A stretch of 64,000 nucleotides of DNA from Bacillus sp. UNC41MFS5 (GTDB lineage Bacteria; Bacillota; Bacilli; Bacillales_B; DSM-18226), in assembly GCF_000686805.1 (NCBI RefSeq), contig NZ_JMLP01000010.1:332445-396444 (forward strand), written 5' to 3'. The notes under the pieces are model-generated. The model made no database searches and had not been told where the DNA came from. It was given only the letters and a program-made list of their open reading frames with translations. The position numbers and the translations under genes were made by a program. Shown piece after piece: positions 18,233 to 26,300 of the stretch. How positions within the stretch are numbered: the first letter of the stretch is position 1; each line of letters opens with the position of its first letter.

Positions 18233-18364
18233 ATGAAGGTGTACGTACACGAAAAGGGAATCATTCTTGTTGGAAAAGGGTGGGAAATAGTGCAGAAACT
18301 AAAAGAATATAACAAAGACCATCTCACTGTTTCCGAATGGGTTGAAAAGGTCAATCAAAAATAA
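18233..18364 (+). CDS. mciZ: MciZ, mother-cell peptide inhibitor of FtsZ
   Basis: A 43-residue peptide, MKVYVHEKGIILVGKGWEIV followed by QKLKEYNKDHLTVSEWVEKVNQK. From memory B. subtilis MciZ is 40 residues with the same pattern: MKV, KG-LVGK-WEI, KLKEY and a C-terminal W. MciZ binds the C-terminal subdomain of FtsZ and blocks Z-ring assembly in the mother cell. GGAGGG lies seven bases before the ATG, and a SigE-type -10 is upstream. The neighbouring nudF and yqkF are also the B. subtilis context. The last three residues extend beyond the B. subtilis end. Confidence 0.9.
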   Translation: MKVYVHEKGIILVGKGWEIVQKLKEYNKDHLTVSEWVEKVNQK

Positions 18365-18427
18365 TGCCTTTCGATTGTAGTCTGTCCTTTTCTTTATTAA
18401 AATTGTAGAAAAAGGACGGGTGATTTT

Positions 18428-19339
18428 TTGAAAAAGAGAAAACTGGGAAATTCAGATTTGTATGTAACAGAATTAGGGCTTGGTTGTATGTCAATTGGAA
18501 CCGAGGAGAAGTCTGCTAGAAAAATTATTGAAGCATCGCTTGAGGAAGGGATCAATTATTTTGATACGGCTGATTTATATGATTTTGGTGAAAATGAAAG
18601 AATTGTGGGGGCAGCATTAAAAGATATTCGTGAAAATGTGATTATTGCCACCAAGGTTGGGAACCGCTGGAGTCAAGATAAGAAAGGATGGTCATGGGAC
18701 CCGTCCAAGTCATATATAAAGGAAGAAGTCAAACAAAGTCTTAAACGACTGGGCACCGACTATATCGATCTCTATCAGCTGCATGGCGGTACAATCAATG
18801 ATCCAATGGAGGAAACCATTGAAGCATTTGAAGAATTAAAAGCAGAAGGCTTTATTCGCTATTACGGTATTTCATCCATTCGTCCGAATGTCATTAGGGA
18901 ATATGTGAAAAAGTCGAGTATCGTTTCAGTGATGATGCAATATAGTATCCTAGACCGCCGTCCTGAGGAAGAAGCACTTCCATTACTACAAGATCATGGT
19001 GTAAGCGTTGTAACCCGCGGACCGCTTGCCAAAGGCCTTTTAAGTGATAAAATGCTTGAGAAAGTAACCGATAAGGGTTATCAAGACTATAGCTTAAACG
19101 AACTGAATGAAGTCTTGCCAATGTTAAAGGAAAAGCTAGCGGACTCTCGCTCATTTACAGAGATTGCCCTTCAGTATAATCTCGCAAATCCTGTTGTTGC
19201 TTCTGTTGTCGCCGGGGCAAGCAGTCCAGAGCAAATTAGAAGTAATGCGAAAGCAGTTAGAAGTCAGCCACTATCTGCTGCAGAAGTTTCTCTTATTAAA
19301 GAATTAACGAAAGCAAGTATCTATAAAGAACATCGTTAA
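18428..19339 (+). CDS. yqkF: Aldo/keto reductase YqkF
   Basis: A 303-residue NADPH-dependent oxidoreductase of the AKR superfamily. It has LGLGCMSIGTEE at the N-terminus and the catalytic tetrad elements D in FDTADLYDFGENE (with Tyr), K in IIATKVGNRW and H in YQLHGG; the C-terminal cofactor segment is VVAGASSPEQIRSN. It starts with TTG after AAGGACGGG. The physiological substrate is unknown. A terminator follows the stop. Confidence 0.9.
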   Translation: MKKRKLGNSDLYVTELGLGCMSIGTEEKSARKIIEASLEEGINYFDTADLYDFGENERIVGAALKDIRENVIIATKVGNRWSQDKKGWSWDPSKSYIKEEVKQSLKRLGTDYIDLYQLHGGTINDPMEETIEAFEELKAEGFIRYYGISSIRPNVIREYVKKSSIVSVMMQYSILDRRPEEEALPLLQDHGVSVVTRGPLAKGLLSDKMLEKVTDKGYQDYSLNELNEVLPMLKEKLADSRSFTEIALQYNLANPVVASVVAGASSPEQIRSNAKAVRSQPLSAAEVSLIKELTKASIYKEHR

Positions 19340-19367
19340 AGGAGAGCGTACAACCGCTCTCCTTTTT
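19338..19367 (+). terminator. Terminator of yqkF
   Basis: Perfect 11-bp stem AAAGGAGAGCG / CGCTCTCCTTT with a 6-base loop and a T-run, overlapping the yqkF stop codon. Confidence 0.9.
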
Positions 19368-19398
19368 ATCATTTCTTATTTGGCTGTTTTAAACTAGT

Positions 19399-19500
19399 CT
19401 GTTGATTTCCGTTCCAGGCGCTTCGCTTTCAGCGCCTGCGGGGTCTCCCCTGCCCCGTACTCCCACAGGAGTCTTCGCGCCTTCCACTTCAATCAACAGA
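19399..19500. repeat. Dispersed palindromic repeat, family B
   Basis: A 102-base element bounded by perfect 8-bp inverted ends (CTGTTGAT ... ATCAACAG), with GC-rich internal inverted parts such as GGCGCTTCGC and GCGGGGTCTCCCC. A related copy is at 22596-22717. It is non-coding, between yqkF and yqkE. Such elements are common in Bacillaceae; whether they are mobile is not known from the sequence. Confidence 0.75.
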
Positions 19501-19535
19501 GTGCCAAAATCAAAATTAACCTTTAACACAGTCTT

Positions 19536-19790
19536 TTATTTAAATTCCTTCCAATTCATGCCGCTTTCATTTAATAGTTCTTCAAAGGATTTGTTTTTTT
19601 CTTTTAATCTTCTTTCTTCCCGCTTTCTTTGTTCTTCTTCTTCTTTTCTTTTTTCATCTGCTGCTTTCAGCTGTTCCTGTTGTTCTTTTAATTGTTTAAA
19701 TAAATTGGGATTGATCATATCGCCAAGCGTGACCGCTGAATCATCTTTTTTGGGTTTCGATTGATTTTTTTGTCTGTTTTGCTTTTTCAT
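19536..19790 (-). CDS. yqkE: DUF3886 protein YqkE
   Basis: An 84-residue, very basic and charged protein: a Lys/Gln-rich N-terminus, then a heptad-like helix from about residue 27 to 70 (LFKQLKEQQEQLKAADEKRK onward) suggesting a coiled coil, then SFEELLNESGMNWKEFK. It matches the DUF3886/YqkE family in length and in its SFEELL-x-W end. Function is unknown. ATG with GGAGGA upstream. Confidence 0.75.
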   Translation of the reverse strand: MKKQNRQKNQSKPKKDDSAVTLGDMINPNLFKQLKEQQEQLKAADEKRKEEEEQRKREERRLKEKNKSFEELLNESGMNWKEFK

Positions 19791-19852
19791 TCAAAATCCT
19801 CCGTTGTCAAAATTCATTTATATTATATCATGTCATCAAAAATGCCCACAGA

Positions 19853-19888
19853 AAAAAGCAGGCTTTATTTTTCTGCCTGCCCTTACAT
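19853..19888 (-). terminator. Terminator of the scoA-scoB operon
   Basis: Minus strand GGGCAGGC / GCCTGCTTT stem with an A-rich loop, followed by TTTTTTCTG, right after the scoB stop. Confidence 0.85.
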
Positions 19889-19891
19889 GGT

Positions 19892-20560
19892 TTAATAAGC
19901 TTCAATTTTCACATTTTCGTCCACTGATAATGCGGCTTCCGTAGAGTTGACAACTTCCTCAATCGTAAATCCTTTGGCGACTTCCACAAGCCTTAGACCC
20001 GTATCTGTAACATCCATGACTGCGCGCTCAGTGATAATCCGATTGACTACCCCTTTACCTGTAAGAGGCAGCGTGCACTCTTTCAATATTTTTGATTCAC
20101 CTTTTTTATTTACATGCTCCATGATTACAATTATTTTTTGAGCTCCATGAACAAGATCCATCGCACCGCCCATGCCTTTAATCATCTTTCCTGGAATCAT
20201 CCAATTCGCTAAATCGCCAGTTTCGGATACTTCCATTCCACCAAGGATCGCCAAATTGACATGGCCGCCCCGGATCATCGCAAACGATTCGGCGCTATCG
20301 AAATAGGCGGCACCACTTATCGCCGTAACAGTCTCTTTACCAGCATTGATTAAATCAGGATCCACCTCGTCCGCACCTGGATAAGGCCCGATGCCAAGAA
20401 GTCCATTTTCAGATTGCAATACCACTTGTTTATTAGCTGACATATAATTGGCAACCAAGGTTGGCATACCAATGCCTAGGTTTACATAAAAGCCATTTTC
20501 AATTTCCTTCTCTGCCCTGATTGCAATTCTCTCTCTGACAGAGACTTTTTCATTCACCAT
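19892..20560 (-). CDS. scoB: 3-oxoacid CoA-transferase subunit B
   Basis: Beta subunit of the succinyl-CoA:acetoacetate CoA-transferase type, 222 residues. The catalytic glutamate is in the [11 protein letters not shown] motif; [15 protein letters not shown] and [18 protein letters not shown] are family landmarks. The ATG at 20560 follows GAAGGGAGAGAG; an in-frame start 21 bases upstream lacks a site. Paired with scoA two or three dozen bases upstream, and opposite the HMG-CoA lyase gene, so it probably handles acetoacetate from leucine. Confidence 0.9.
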   Translation of the reverse strand: MVNEKVSVRERIAIRAEKEIENGFYVNLGIGMPTLVANYMSANKQVVLQSENGLLGIGPYPGADEVDPDLINAGKETVTAISGAAYFDSAESFAMIRGGHVNLAILGGMEVSETGDLANWMIPGKMIKGMGGAMDLVHGAQKIIVIMEHVNKKGESKILKECTLPLTGKGVVNRIITERAVMDVTDTGLRLVEVAKGFTIEEVVNSTEAALSVDENVKIEAY

Positions 20561-20583
20561 TGTACTCTCTCCCTTCCCCAAAA

Positions 20584-21273
20584 CTATTTGCTCACTGTCA
20601 ATCTCTCAATTCGTTTTTCCTGTGTTCCTTCGATGATTGTTTGGACATAGATACTTGGAGTATGAATAAAATTAGCATCTAATCCACCAATTTCATAAAG
20701 CGCTTCCACTTCTGCAATCGTTACTTTCCCAGCCGCCGCAATCATCGGATTAAAATTTCGTGCCGTTTTGTGGTAAACAAGATTTCCCATTTTGTCACCC
20801 TTCCACGCCCTCACAAGACTAAAATCGGCCGTTAGTGCCTCTTCTAGCAGGTATTCTCTCCCGTTAAAAATCTTCGTTTCTTTCCCCTCGGCAATTGGAG
20901 TTCCTACTCCGGCAGGTGTATAAAATGCCGGAATCCCAGCCCCACCTGCCCTAATTTTTTCAGCGAGTGTGCCCTGAGGCGTTAATTCTACCTCTAGTTC
21001 ACCAGTTAAAACCTGTCTCTCAAACTCTTTATTTTCACCTACATAGGATCCAATCATCTTTTTGATTTGTTTATTATTTAGGAGCAATCCTAACCCCCAC
21101 TCATCAATCCCACAGTTATTTGAAATGACCGTTAAATCCTTCACGCCTTTTTCTGCTAAGGCCAGAATCAGATTTTCCGGTATTCCGCACAACCCAAATC
21201 CACCAACCATCAGGGTAGCCCCATCATGAATATCGGCAACTGCCTCCTGGAAGGATGTACAAATTTTCTTCAT
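20584..21273 (-). CDS. scoA: 3-oxoacid CoA-transferase subunit A
   Basis: Alpha subunit, 229 residues, with the family I CoA-transferase pattern: [31 protein letters not shown], and the coenzyme A loop [16 protein letters not shown]. Transfers CoA between succinate and acetoacetate (or another 3-oxoacid). Co-transcribed with scoB. In B. subtilis scoAB lie elsewhere, so this pair is an addition to the otherwise conserved segment. Confidence 0.92.
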   Translation of the reverse strand: MKKICTSFQEAVADIHDGATLMVGGFGLCGIPENLILALAEKGVKDLTVISNNCGIDEWGLGLLLNNKQIKKMIGSYVGENKEFERQVLTGELEVELTPQGTLAEKIRAGGAGIPAFYTPAGVGTPIAEGKETKIFNGREYLLEEALTADFSLVRAWKGDKMGNLVYHKTARNFNPMIAAAGKVTIAEVEALYEIGGLDANFIHTPSIYVQTIIEGTQEKRIERLTVSK

Positions 21274-21422
21274 TCTGTTTTCCCTCCTTCATCCTTTTTT
21301 CCTTTATTATTTCTAGTAAAATACGAAAAAATCCTTTTATTTTGTCAAAATTTCTATTATTCTTGCTTTTTTGAAATTAACACCACTACAATGAAAGTAT
21401 GATTATCGGAGGTGGAAAATGA

Positions 21423-22325
21423 ATGCTAAATTTACCTAAAAAGGTCACGATCATCGAGGTCGGCCCTCGGGATGGACTGCAGAATGAAAAGTTATTTGTA
21501 CCAACTGTTATAAAAAAACAATTTATCGAAGAATTAAGGAAAGCTGGTATTCAAGAAATGGAACTCACGTCGTTTGTATCACCAAAATGGGTGCCTCAAA
21601 TGAGCGATGCCGCTGAAATAGCAGCCGACTGCCTTGATGCTGATTCCAGAAATATTGTTCTAGCACCGAACCGTAGAGGGATTGACAGAGTATACTCTAC
21701 CAATTGTCAAGCTGTTGCTGTATTTGTTGGCGTCAGCAATAGCTTTAATCTTAAAAATATTAATAAAACAACAAAGGATAGTATGACGGAACTTGTACCA
21801 ATCATTTCTGAATTAAAAGAGAAGAATTATTTTGTCCGGGCCTGCATTTCTACCGCCTTTTATTGTCCTTATGAGGGAAAAATCAATGAGAGTGATACGA
21901 TAAAGCTTTGCCAAGAATTTGTTGACGCAGGTGTTGATGAATTAAGCGTTGCCGATACTATCGGGATGGCAGCTCCAGATGAGTGCTTTGCTTTGTTTTC
22001 CCAATTGAAAAGTCTTTTTCCTCATACACTCTTAACTGCCCATTATCATGACACACGAAAGCTCGCCCTTGCGAACATTTTTGCCTCTCTCCAGGCAGGA
22101 ATCGACCGATTCGATACCTCTGCCGGCGGGCTTGGCGGTTGTCCATTTGCACCTGGTGCTTCTGGAAATGTAGCAACAGAGGACGTGGTTTATATGCTTG
22201 AACGGATGGGGATTGATACCGGGGTTGATTTGAATAAGTTGATTGATGCAATTGAAGTCGTACGCCCTCATCTTTCCAGACAAATTGAAAGCGGATACTA
22301 TCGCCTGCATGTGCAAACTGTTTAA
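21423..22325 (+). CDS. mvaB: Hydroxymethylglutaryl-CoA lyase
   Basis: Cleaves HMG-CoA to acetyl-CoA and acetoacetate, the last steps of leucine breakdown. The 300-residue HMGL-like TIM barrel has the metal/substrate EVGPRDGLQNE motif at residues 12-22, SFVSPKWVPQM, and the catalytic GGLGGCPFAPGASGNVATED signature. Length matches YngG of B. subtilis. A GGAGG site precedes the start. Divergent from scoAB, which would take up the acetoacetate produced. Confidence 0.94.
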   Translation: MLNLPKKVTIIEVGPRDGLQNEKLFVPTVIKKQFIEELRKAGIQEMELTSFVSPKWVPQMSDAAEIAADCLDADSRNIVLAPNRRGIDRVYSTNCQAVAVFVGVSNSFNLKNINKTTKDSMTELVPIISELKEKNYFVRACISTAFYCPYEGKINESDTIKLCQEFVDAGVDELSVADTIGMAAPDECFALFSQLKSLFPHTLLTAHYHDTRKLALANIFASLQAGIDRFDTSAGGLGGCPFAPGASGNVATEDVVYMLERMGIDTGVDLNKLIDAIEVVRPHLSRQIESGYYRLHVQTV

Positions 22326-22403
22326 ATTTACTTTCAGTGAATAATCATTCTACTACTAATGCATCTTATTAATTGAGACTAACTTGAAGGGAGACTGATT
22401 ATT

Positions 22404-22547
22404 TTGAGCCAAAAACGCGATAAAGGTTCCAGTCAAAAGGGAAAAAACTATGCTGAAACTGCAGGTGGAGGACAGCGGGTGATGGCCGCTGAAGAAGTCG
22501 AAAAAGCCATCCACCCTACCAAAAGGCAAAACTCAGAGCAATCATAA
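22404..22547 (+). CDS. Small basic hydrophilic protein, unknown
   Basis: TTG start after AAGGGAG encodes 47 residues: MSQKRDKGSSQKGKNYAETA, then GGGQRVMAAEEVEKAIHPTK and a short tail. It is rich in Lys, Gln, Ser and Gly, lacks hydrophobic segments and has no Cys or Trp. The composition resembles minor small acid-soluble spore proteins, but I recognise no family and find no SASP signature. The ribosome binding site and coding-like composition support a real gene. No promoter was assigned; it could be read through from mvaB. Confidence 0.5.
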   Translation: MSQKRDKGSSQKGKNYAETAGGGQRVMAAEEVEKAIHPTKRQNSEQS

Positions 22548-22595
22548 CTTTTAAACTCAAGGCTGTGTCAATAGTTATTGCTGATATTTTAGCCA

Positions 22596-22717
22596 TGTTG
22601 ATTGGAGAGGAAAAGCGCGAGACTCCTGCGGGATTACTGTGGAAACCTCACAGTCGCTATGCACCGAGGAGGCGGTTAGTAACCGCCAACCGCACGCGCC
22701 TGAAGCGCAAATCAACA
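22596..22717. repeat. Dispersed palindromic repeat, family B, second copy
   Basis: Bounded by TGTTGAT ... ATCAACA with an internal GACTCCTGCGGGA block and GC-rich inverted parts. Same architecture as 19399-19500. It sits in an imperfect outer inverted repeat (GGCTGTG near 22561 and CACAGCC near 22730). The stretch 22548-22859 otherwise holds only a terminator and the yqkD ribosome binding site. Confidence 0.7.
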
Positions 22718-22741
22718 TCCGAGAATAGCACAGCCAAACTC

Positions 22742-22775
22742 AAAAAGCCGCTCGTTGGTGTCAGCGGCTTTTTCT
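22742..22775 (+). terminator. Terminator upstream of yqkD
   Basis: Perfect 11-bp stem AAAAAGCCGCT / AGCGGCTTTTT with a 10-base loop and a T-run. It closes the upstream transcription unit (mvaB and the small protein). Confidence 0.85.
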
Positions 22776-22859
22776 ATGCTAAAATAAAAACTGTTAATTT
22801 ATGGGCGCTGGGTGCTTATTTTACATATGTTAATATAAATACTACGGGAGGTGCCATTA

Positions 22860-23780
22860 ATGAAGAAGGCTTTCCGAACCTTGTTCGTCTTGTTGTTTTT
22901 CTGGTTATCTCTTGGTTTGTATTTTACAAACCGTCTCATGTATATGAAAAAGAAGGATGAGGATTTAATTTTACGACGGGAGAAAGAGGCAGGCAGGTAT
23001 AATCCCGAGGAATTTGAGTCCCTGCCGAAGCGGGAGATTGATATTCCTTCCCCTTTTGGTTATATGATTAAAGCTCTTCTTGTTGAACCGCACCAGACCA
23101 ATCGTTATATTATTATTTCTCATGGTGTGACCGAAACGAAAATTAATTCGATTAAATACGCGAATCTGTTTTTAGCGCGAGGGTTTAATACGTTAATTTA
23201 TGACCATCGCCGCCACGGGGAATCCGGCGGCAAAACCACAAGCTTTGGTCATTATGAAAAATTTGATTTAAAAACTGTCGTCGATTGGCTCAAAAAAGAA
23301 AAAGGACCTCAGCTTGAACTCGGTATTCACGGTGAATCGATGGGGGCCGCTACCATGCTTCTATATGCTGGGCTTCTTGAGGACGGGGCTGATTTTTATA
23401 TTGCTGATTGTCCATTTTCGGATTTTAAGGAGCAGCTTGCCTATTTAATTAAAAAGGATTTTAAGCTCGTCCCTAGTCTTTTATTGCCAATCGGTGATGC
23501 ACTTTTACGACTCCGAGACAAATATTCGATTCGAAATGTATCGCCGATTTCGGTTATTGAAAATATCAAACATCCAATTTTGTTTATACACAGCCAAAAG
23601 GATGATTTTATTCTCCCGACCATGACAAAGGATTTATTTGAGCAAAAAAAGGGGCCTAAAATGCTCTATTTAGCGGCTAACGGTCGCCATGCCCAGTCAT
23701 TTAACGAAAACCGGGCTGATTATGAACGAGTGATTGATGAATTTTTACAAAAGTATGTTGACCATGCGTTGCCAAACTAA
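22860..23780 (+). CDS. yqkD: Alpha/beta hydrolase YqkD
   Basis: A 306-residue serine hydrolase anchored by one N-terminal membrane span (about residues 4-25). The oxyanion segment is ISHGVTETK, the nucleophile lies in GIHGESMGAATML (GxSxG), and the likely catalytic Asp and His are in HSQKDDFI and NGRHAQSF. Start at 22860 (ATG) has GGGAGG eight bases upstream; a GTG nine bases earlier overlaps the site. The active site probably faces outward. Substrate is unknown. Confidence 0.88.
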   Translation: MKKAFRTLFVLLFFWLSLGLYFTNRLMYMKKKDEDLILRREKEAGRYNPEEFESLPKREIDIPSPFGYMIKALLVEPHQTNRYIIISHGVTETKINSIKYANLFLARGFNTLIYDHRRHGESGGKTTSFGHYEKFDLKTVVDWLKKEKGPQLELGIHGESMGAATMLLYAGLLEDGADFYIADCPFSDFKEQLAYLIKKDFKLVPSLLLPIGDALLRLRDKYSIRNVSPISVIENIKHPILFIHSQKDDFILPTMTKDLFEQKKGPKMLYLAANGRHAQSFNENRADYERVIDEFLQKYVDHALPN

Positions 23781-23816
23781 AACAGACTGTCCAAAATGGA
23801 TCAGTCTGTTTTTTCT
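23779..23816. terminator. Terminator between converging yqkD and yqkB
   Basis: AAAACAGACTG / CAGTCTGTTTT, an 11-bp perfect stem with a 12-base loop and T-run, serving both converging genes. Confidence 0.8.
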
Positions 23817-24133
23817 TTGATTATTAAACTCATATGGCCATTTAGGATTTGCTGCGGGCTTTTTAGTTGAAAGCAATTAGCCGTAGGGGAAAAATCAATT
23901 TTCATTTGCTCATCGAAAAAAACAGTTTTTGATTTTTCTACATAAATCGGTCGCTCATTTGTCTCAATCGCGATATCAGTAGTTTCTAATTCCGGGATAA
24001 ACCACAAAGCCACTACCCCATTTACGGCACAACCACAGCCGTCGGTATCGTATTTTAATTTTAAGTACCCTTCTCGATCATTAATTCTCTCATTTATTTT
24101 TTCAGCTGCCGCTGTAGTTATAGTTATCTCCAA
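23801..24133 (-). CDS. yqkB: HesB/IscA-like core domain protein YqkB
   Basis: A 110-residue protein of the HesB/YadR-like fold with the DGCGCAVNG motif (about residues 32-40) and the C-terminal NCFQLKSPQQILN segment, both matching B. subtilis YqkB. The CGC pair could bind iron or an Fe-S cluster. A TTG start at 24133 is chosen because GGGGAG lies eight bases upstream and the N-terminus (MEITIT) then matches the family. Function is not established. Confidence 0.85.
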   Translation of the reverse strand: MEITITTAAAEKINERINDREGYLKLKYDTDGCGCAVNGVVALWFIPELETTDIAIETNERPIYVEKSKTVFFDEQMKIDFSPTANCFQLKSPQQILNGHMSLIIKEKTD

Positions 24134-24283
24134 GTTTATTGCTCCCCTCTTTTTTAGCATATGGTGATTGTACCACAGGTTTGGTAAAGTTGTTTCTTCT
24201 TTGCTTATGGATTTAGTTGATTTTTCCTTCTATTCCATTTAATCTCATAATTATTAGGAATTTAAAATAAAGGGGTGCTTTTC

Positions 24284-24490
24284 ATGTCAAAAACACAAAT
24301 CAAAGTAAACGATAACGGGTCACTGAGAATTACAGGTGATGTGGAATTATTAGATGGCGAGGGCAACGTCTATACAACAAAGCCATCCTTTTCCCTCTGC
24401 CGCTGTGGTTTGTCCAATAACAAACCATTTTGCGACGGCTCACATAAAGGAAAATTTCAATCCCAGGTGCGGCTGCCTAAAGAAGAATAA
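24284..24490 (+). CDS. CDGSH iron-sulfur domain protein
   Basis: A 68-residue protein with the CDGSH [2Fe-2S] motif CRCGLSNNKPFCDGSH near its C-terminus (three Cys and one His ligands), preceded by a small beta-rich part. Members are redox or electron-transfer proteins; the bacterial roles are poorly known. ATG at 24284 with AGGGG upstream. Followed by a terminator. Confidence 0.88.
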   Translation: MSKTQIKVNDNGSLRITGDVELLDGEGNVYTTKPSFSLCRCGLSNNKPFCDGSHKGKFQSQVRLPKEE

Positions 24491-24498
24491 GAACAAAC

Positions 24499-24529
24499 AG
24501 AGCGGCTTCATAATACGAAGCCGCTCTTT
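24499..24529. terminator. Terminator between the CDGSH gene and yolD
   Basis: Perfect 11-bp stem AGAGCGGCTTC / GAAGCCGCTCT with a T-run, shared by the two converging genes. Confidence 0.85.
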
Positions 24530-24865
24530 CTATAATTCTGTCAGCCGAATGTCAGCAATGGTATCCATCGGAATCCGGTGCACTTCTTCAAAGCGGTTCA
24601 GCACATGAAGCCGTTGGGTCAGTTCGTCCCAGTAATGGATTTTGCCAATCACGATTTCATAGTTCCGATTCCGGTAATGGGTGATGGTAACATATTGATC
24701 ATATTCAATCGCTTCGGACAAAATCTCGTTCATCAATTCCAGCTGCTGTTCATCCATTTCTCGTTTCTGTTCATACCGGTCTTCCTTCACCCAATCCCTG
24801 AGTAGTTTCACGTGCTCAGGAAGCATCATCGATGTCCATTTGATCCTTCCTCGATCACGAATCAT
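24530..24865 (-). CDS. yqjX: YolD-like protein (YqjX)
   Basis: A 111-residue protein of the YolD family, with RGRIKWTSMMLPEH at the N-terminus and a small beta domain (YVTITHYRNRNYEIVIGKI... VHRIPMDTIADI). YolD proteins are encoded next to UvrX/Y-family polymerases and are thought to be SOS accessories with unknown mechanism. It lies 17 bases downstream of uvrX in the same operon. Confidence 0.88.
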   Translation of the reverse strand: MIRDRGRIKWTSMMLPEHVKLLRDWVKEDRYEQKREMDEQQLELMNEILSEAIEYDQYVTITHYRNRNYEIVIGKIHYWDELTQRLHVLNRFEEVHRIPMDTIADIRLTEL

Positions 24866-24882
24866 ACGCCTCTCCTTCTTTC

Positions 24883-26142
24883 CTATCTTTTATGTCCGCC
24901 GACAAGTGTAGCCCGGTGCTTAGCAGTTCCGGCAGCGGTATAAGAAACAGCGCGCAATAAGGAACCTGAGCCAAAGCGTCTACGCACCGTATCTACCACA
25001 TAGCCCAGCTCACGCCGCTTATAGGCACCCATGTCGAAAAGGTCAAGCTGGAGCTCGAGGTCATCAACAATATTGCTGATGGCAATCGAAATCTGCCGTA
25101 CTGTCTTTCCGGTATAATGCTCATGAAATAATTCAAGACAAACACGATAAAGCTCCATCGTCACATTTGTTGGCTGTCCAATCGTTCTCGAGCGATGAAA
25201 ACCGCCGCCAAATTCGTCCTGGCTATAGCCAACTCCGAGACTAATCGTTCTCCCTGCCTTTCGATGCGTCCGTGCCCGCCTTGCTACTTCCTCACACATT
25301 TCTAAAATGACCGTCTTAATTTCCGCTTCCTCTTTATAGTCCCTTAACAGAATTTGACTTTTCCCAAAGCTAATCTGCCCTTGAATAAGCGGTGCACCCA
25401 ATTCAGAGAGATCAACACCCCAGGCATGATAATAAAGCTGGTTTCCCATGATGCCAAATTTCTTTTCCAACGTTTCTAAATCATAGCGGGCGAGCTGACC
25501 GACAGTAAAAATGCCCATCCCATTTAATGTTTTTTCCACGCGCCTGCCGATCCCCCACATTTCTCTAAGCGGCGACACATTCCAAAGCTTGGTTTGGACA
25601 TCTTCATACGTCCACTCGGCCACTCCTTTTTTCTTGGCATCAAGGTCAAGACATAGCTTCGACAGTAGCATGTTCGGGCCAATTCCAACAGCACATGGCA
25701 ACTGAAACTCCCGTTCGATATCATTCTTTATTTTTTGGGCGATCGTGCGGGCATCCCCCCACAACTGCATCGCACCATCCACTTTAATAAAGCTTTCATC
25801 GACGCTATAGACATGGATGGCTTCTTTTGGAACATAGCGGTTAAATACACGGGAAATTTCTGTGGCAATGCGCAAATACGTTGCCATTTTGGGCTCAACA
25901 ATTTGAATCCTAGGGTCTTTAGGAATCTCGAACATCCGGGAACCCGTTTTGATGCCAAATTCTTTTTTCATCCGCGGCGAAGCAGCAAGGACAATACTTC
26001 CCTGCCGCTCTTTTTGACCGACAACAGCTAAATAACATTCCATTGGGTCAAGGCCGTGCATGACAGCCGAACAACTGGCATAAAAACTCTTCATGTCCAC
26101 ACATAAAATTTTATTTTGCGGCAGTACGCTGTAATCCACCAT
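24883..26142 (-). CDS. yqjW: Y-family DNA polymerase UvrX/PolY2 (YqjW)
   Basis: Translesion DNA polymerase of 419 residues. Catalytic acidic residues appear in CVDMKSFYASCSA and VYSVDESFIKVDG (SVDES). The palm/finger features, helix-hairpin-helix thumb (MWGIGRRVEKTLNGMGI) and little-finger domain follow. A beta-clamp binding motif QLDLF occurs near residue 378. Two LexA boxes lie just upstream. First gene of the yqjW-yqjX operon. A second Y-family polymerase is at 34735-36012. Confidence 0.93.
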   Translation of the reverse strand: MVDYSVLPQNKILCVDMKSFYASCSAVMHGLDPMECYLAVVGQKERQGSIVLAASPRMKKEFGIKTGSRMFEIPKDPRIQIVEPKMATYLRIATEISRVFNRYVPKEAIHVYSVDESFIKVDGAMQLWGDARTIAQKIKNDIEREFQLPCAVGIGPNMLLSKLCLDLDAKKKGVAEWTYEDVQTKLWNVSPLREMWGIGRRVEKTLNGMGIFTVGQLARYDLETLEKKFGIMGNQLYYHAWGVDLSELGAPLIQGQISFGKSQILLRDYKEEAEIKTVILEMCEEVARRARTHRKAGRTISLGVGYSQDEFGGGFHRSRTIGQPTNVTMELYRVCLELFHEHYTGKTVRQISIAISNIVDDLELQLDLFDMGAYKRRELGYVVDTVRRRFGSGSLLRAVSYTAAGTAKHRATLVGGHKR

Positions 26143-26167
26143 GACTAATCCCTCACAACTTAAATAT

Positions 26168-26181
26168 CGAACGTTTGTTCC
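26168..26181. promoter_or_regulatory. LexA (DinR) box 1 upstream of yqjW
   Basis: CGAACGTTTGTTCC matches the Bacillus SOS box CGAACRNRYGTTYC at all but at most one position, 26 bases upstream of the yqjW start. Confidence 0.85.
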
Positions 26182-26206
26182 TTTTTAGTATATTCACTAT
26201 CATAAG

Positions 26207-26220
26207 CGAATATGCGTTCG
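26207..26220. promoter_or_regulatory. LexA (DinR) box 2 upstream of yqjW
   Basis: CGAATATGCGTTCG, a near-palindromic SOS box with one departure in the first half-site, 25 bases beyond box 1. Two boxes suggest tight repression. Confidence 0.75.
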
Positions 26221-26300
26221 TATTCAATGGAAATTTTTTGACACTATTTCGTTTATGGAAGTCGGATAAAAAATAGTATAATGTGTGTGAGGTGCTTGTT

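Noticed and set aside
21395..21402. SigE-like -10 (CATACTTT) on the minus strand upstream of scoA
   Set aside because: No matching -35; it falls on the mvaB ribosome binding region and is too far from scoA to be persuasive.
22565..22960. Open frame of 131 codons on the plus strand before yqkD
   Set aside because: It runs through the family B repeat and a terminator and overlaps the yqkD start in another frame. The Arg-rich part is translation of GC-rich repeat DNA.
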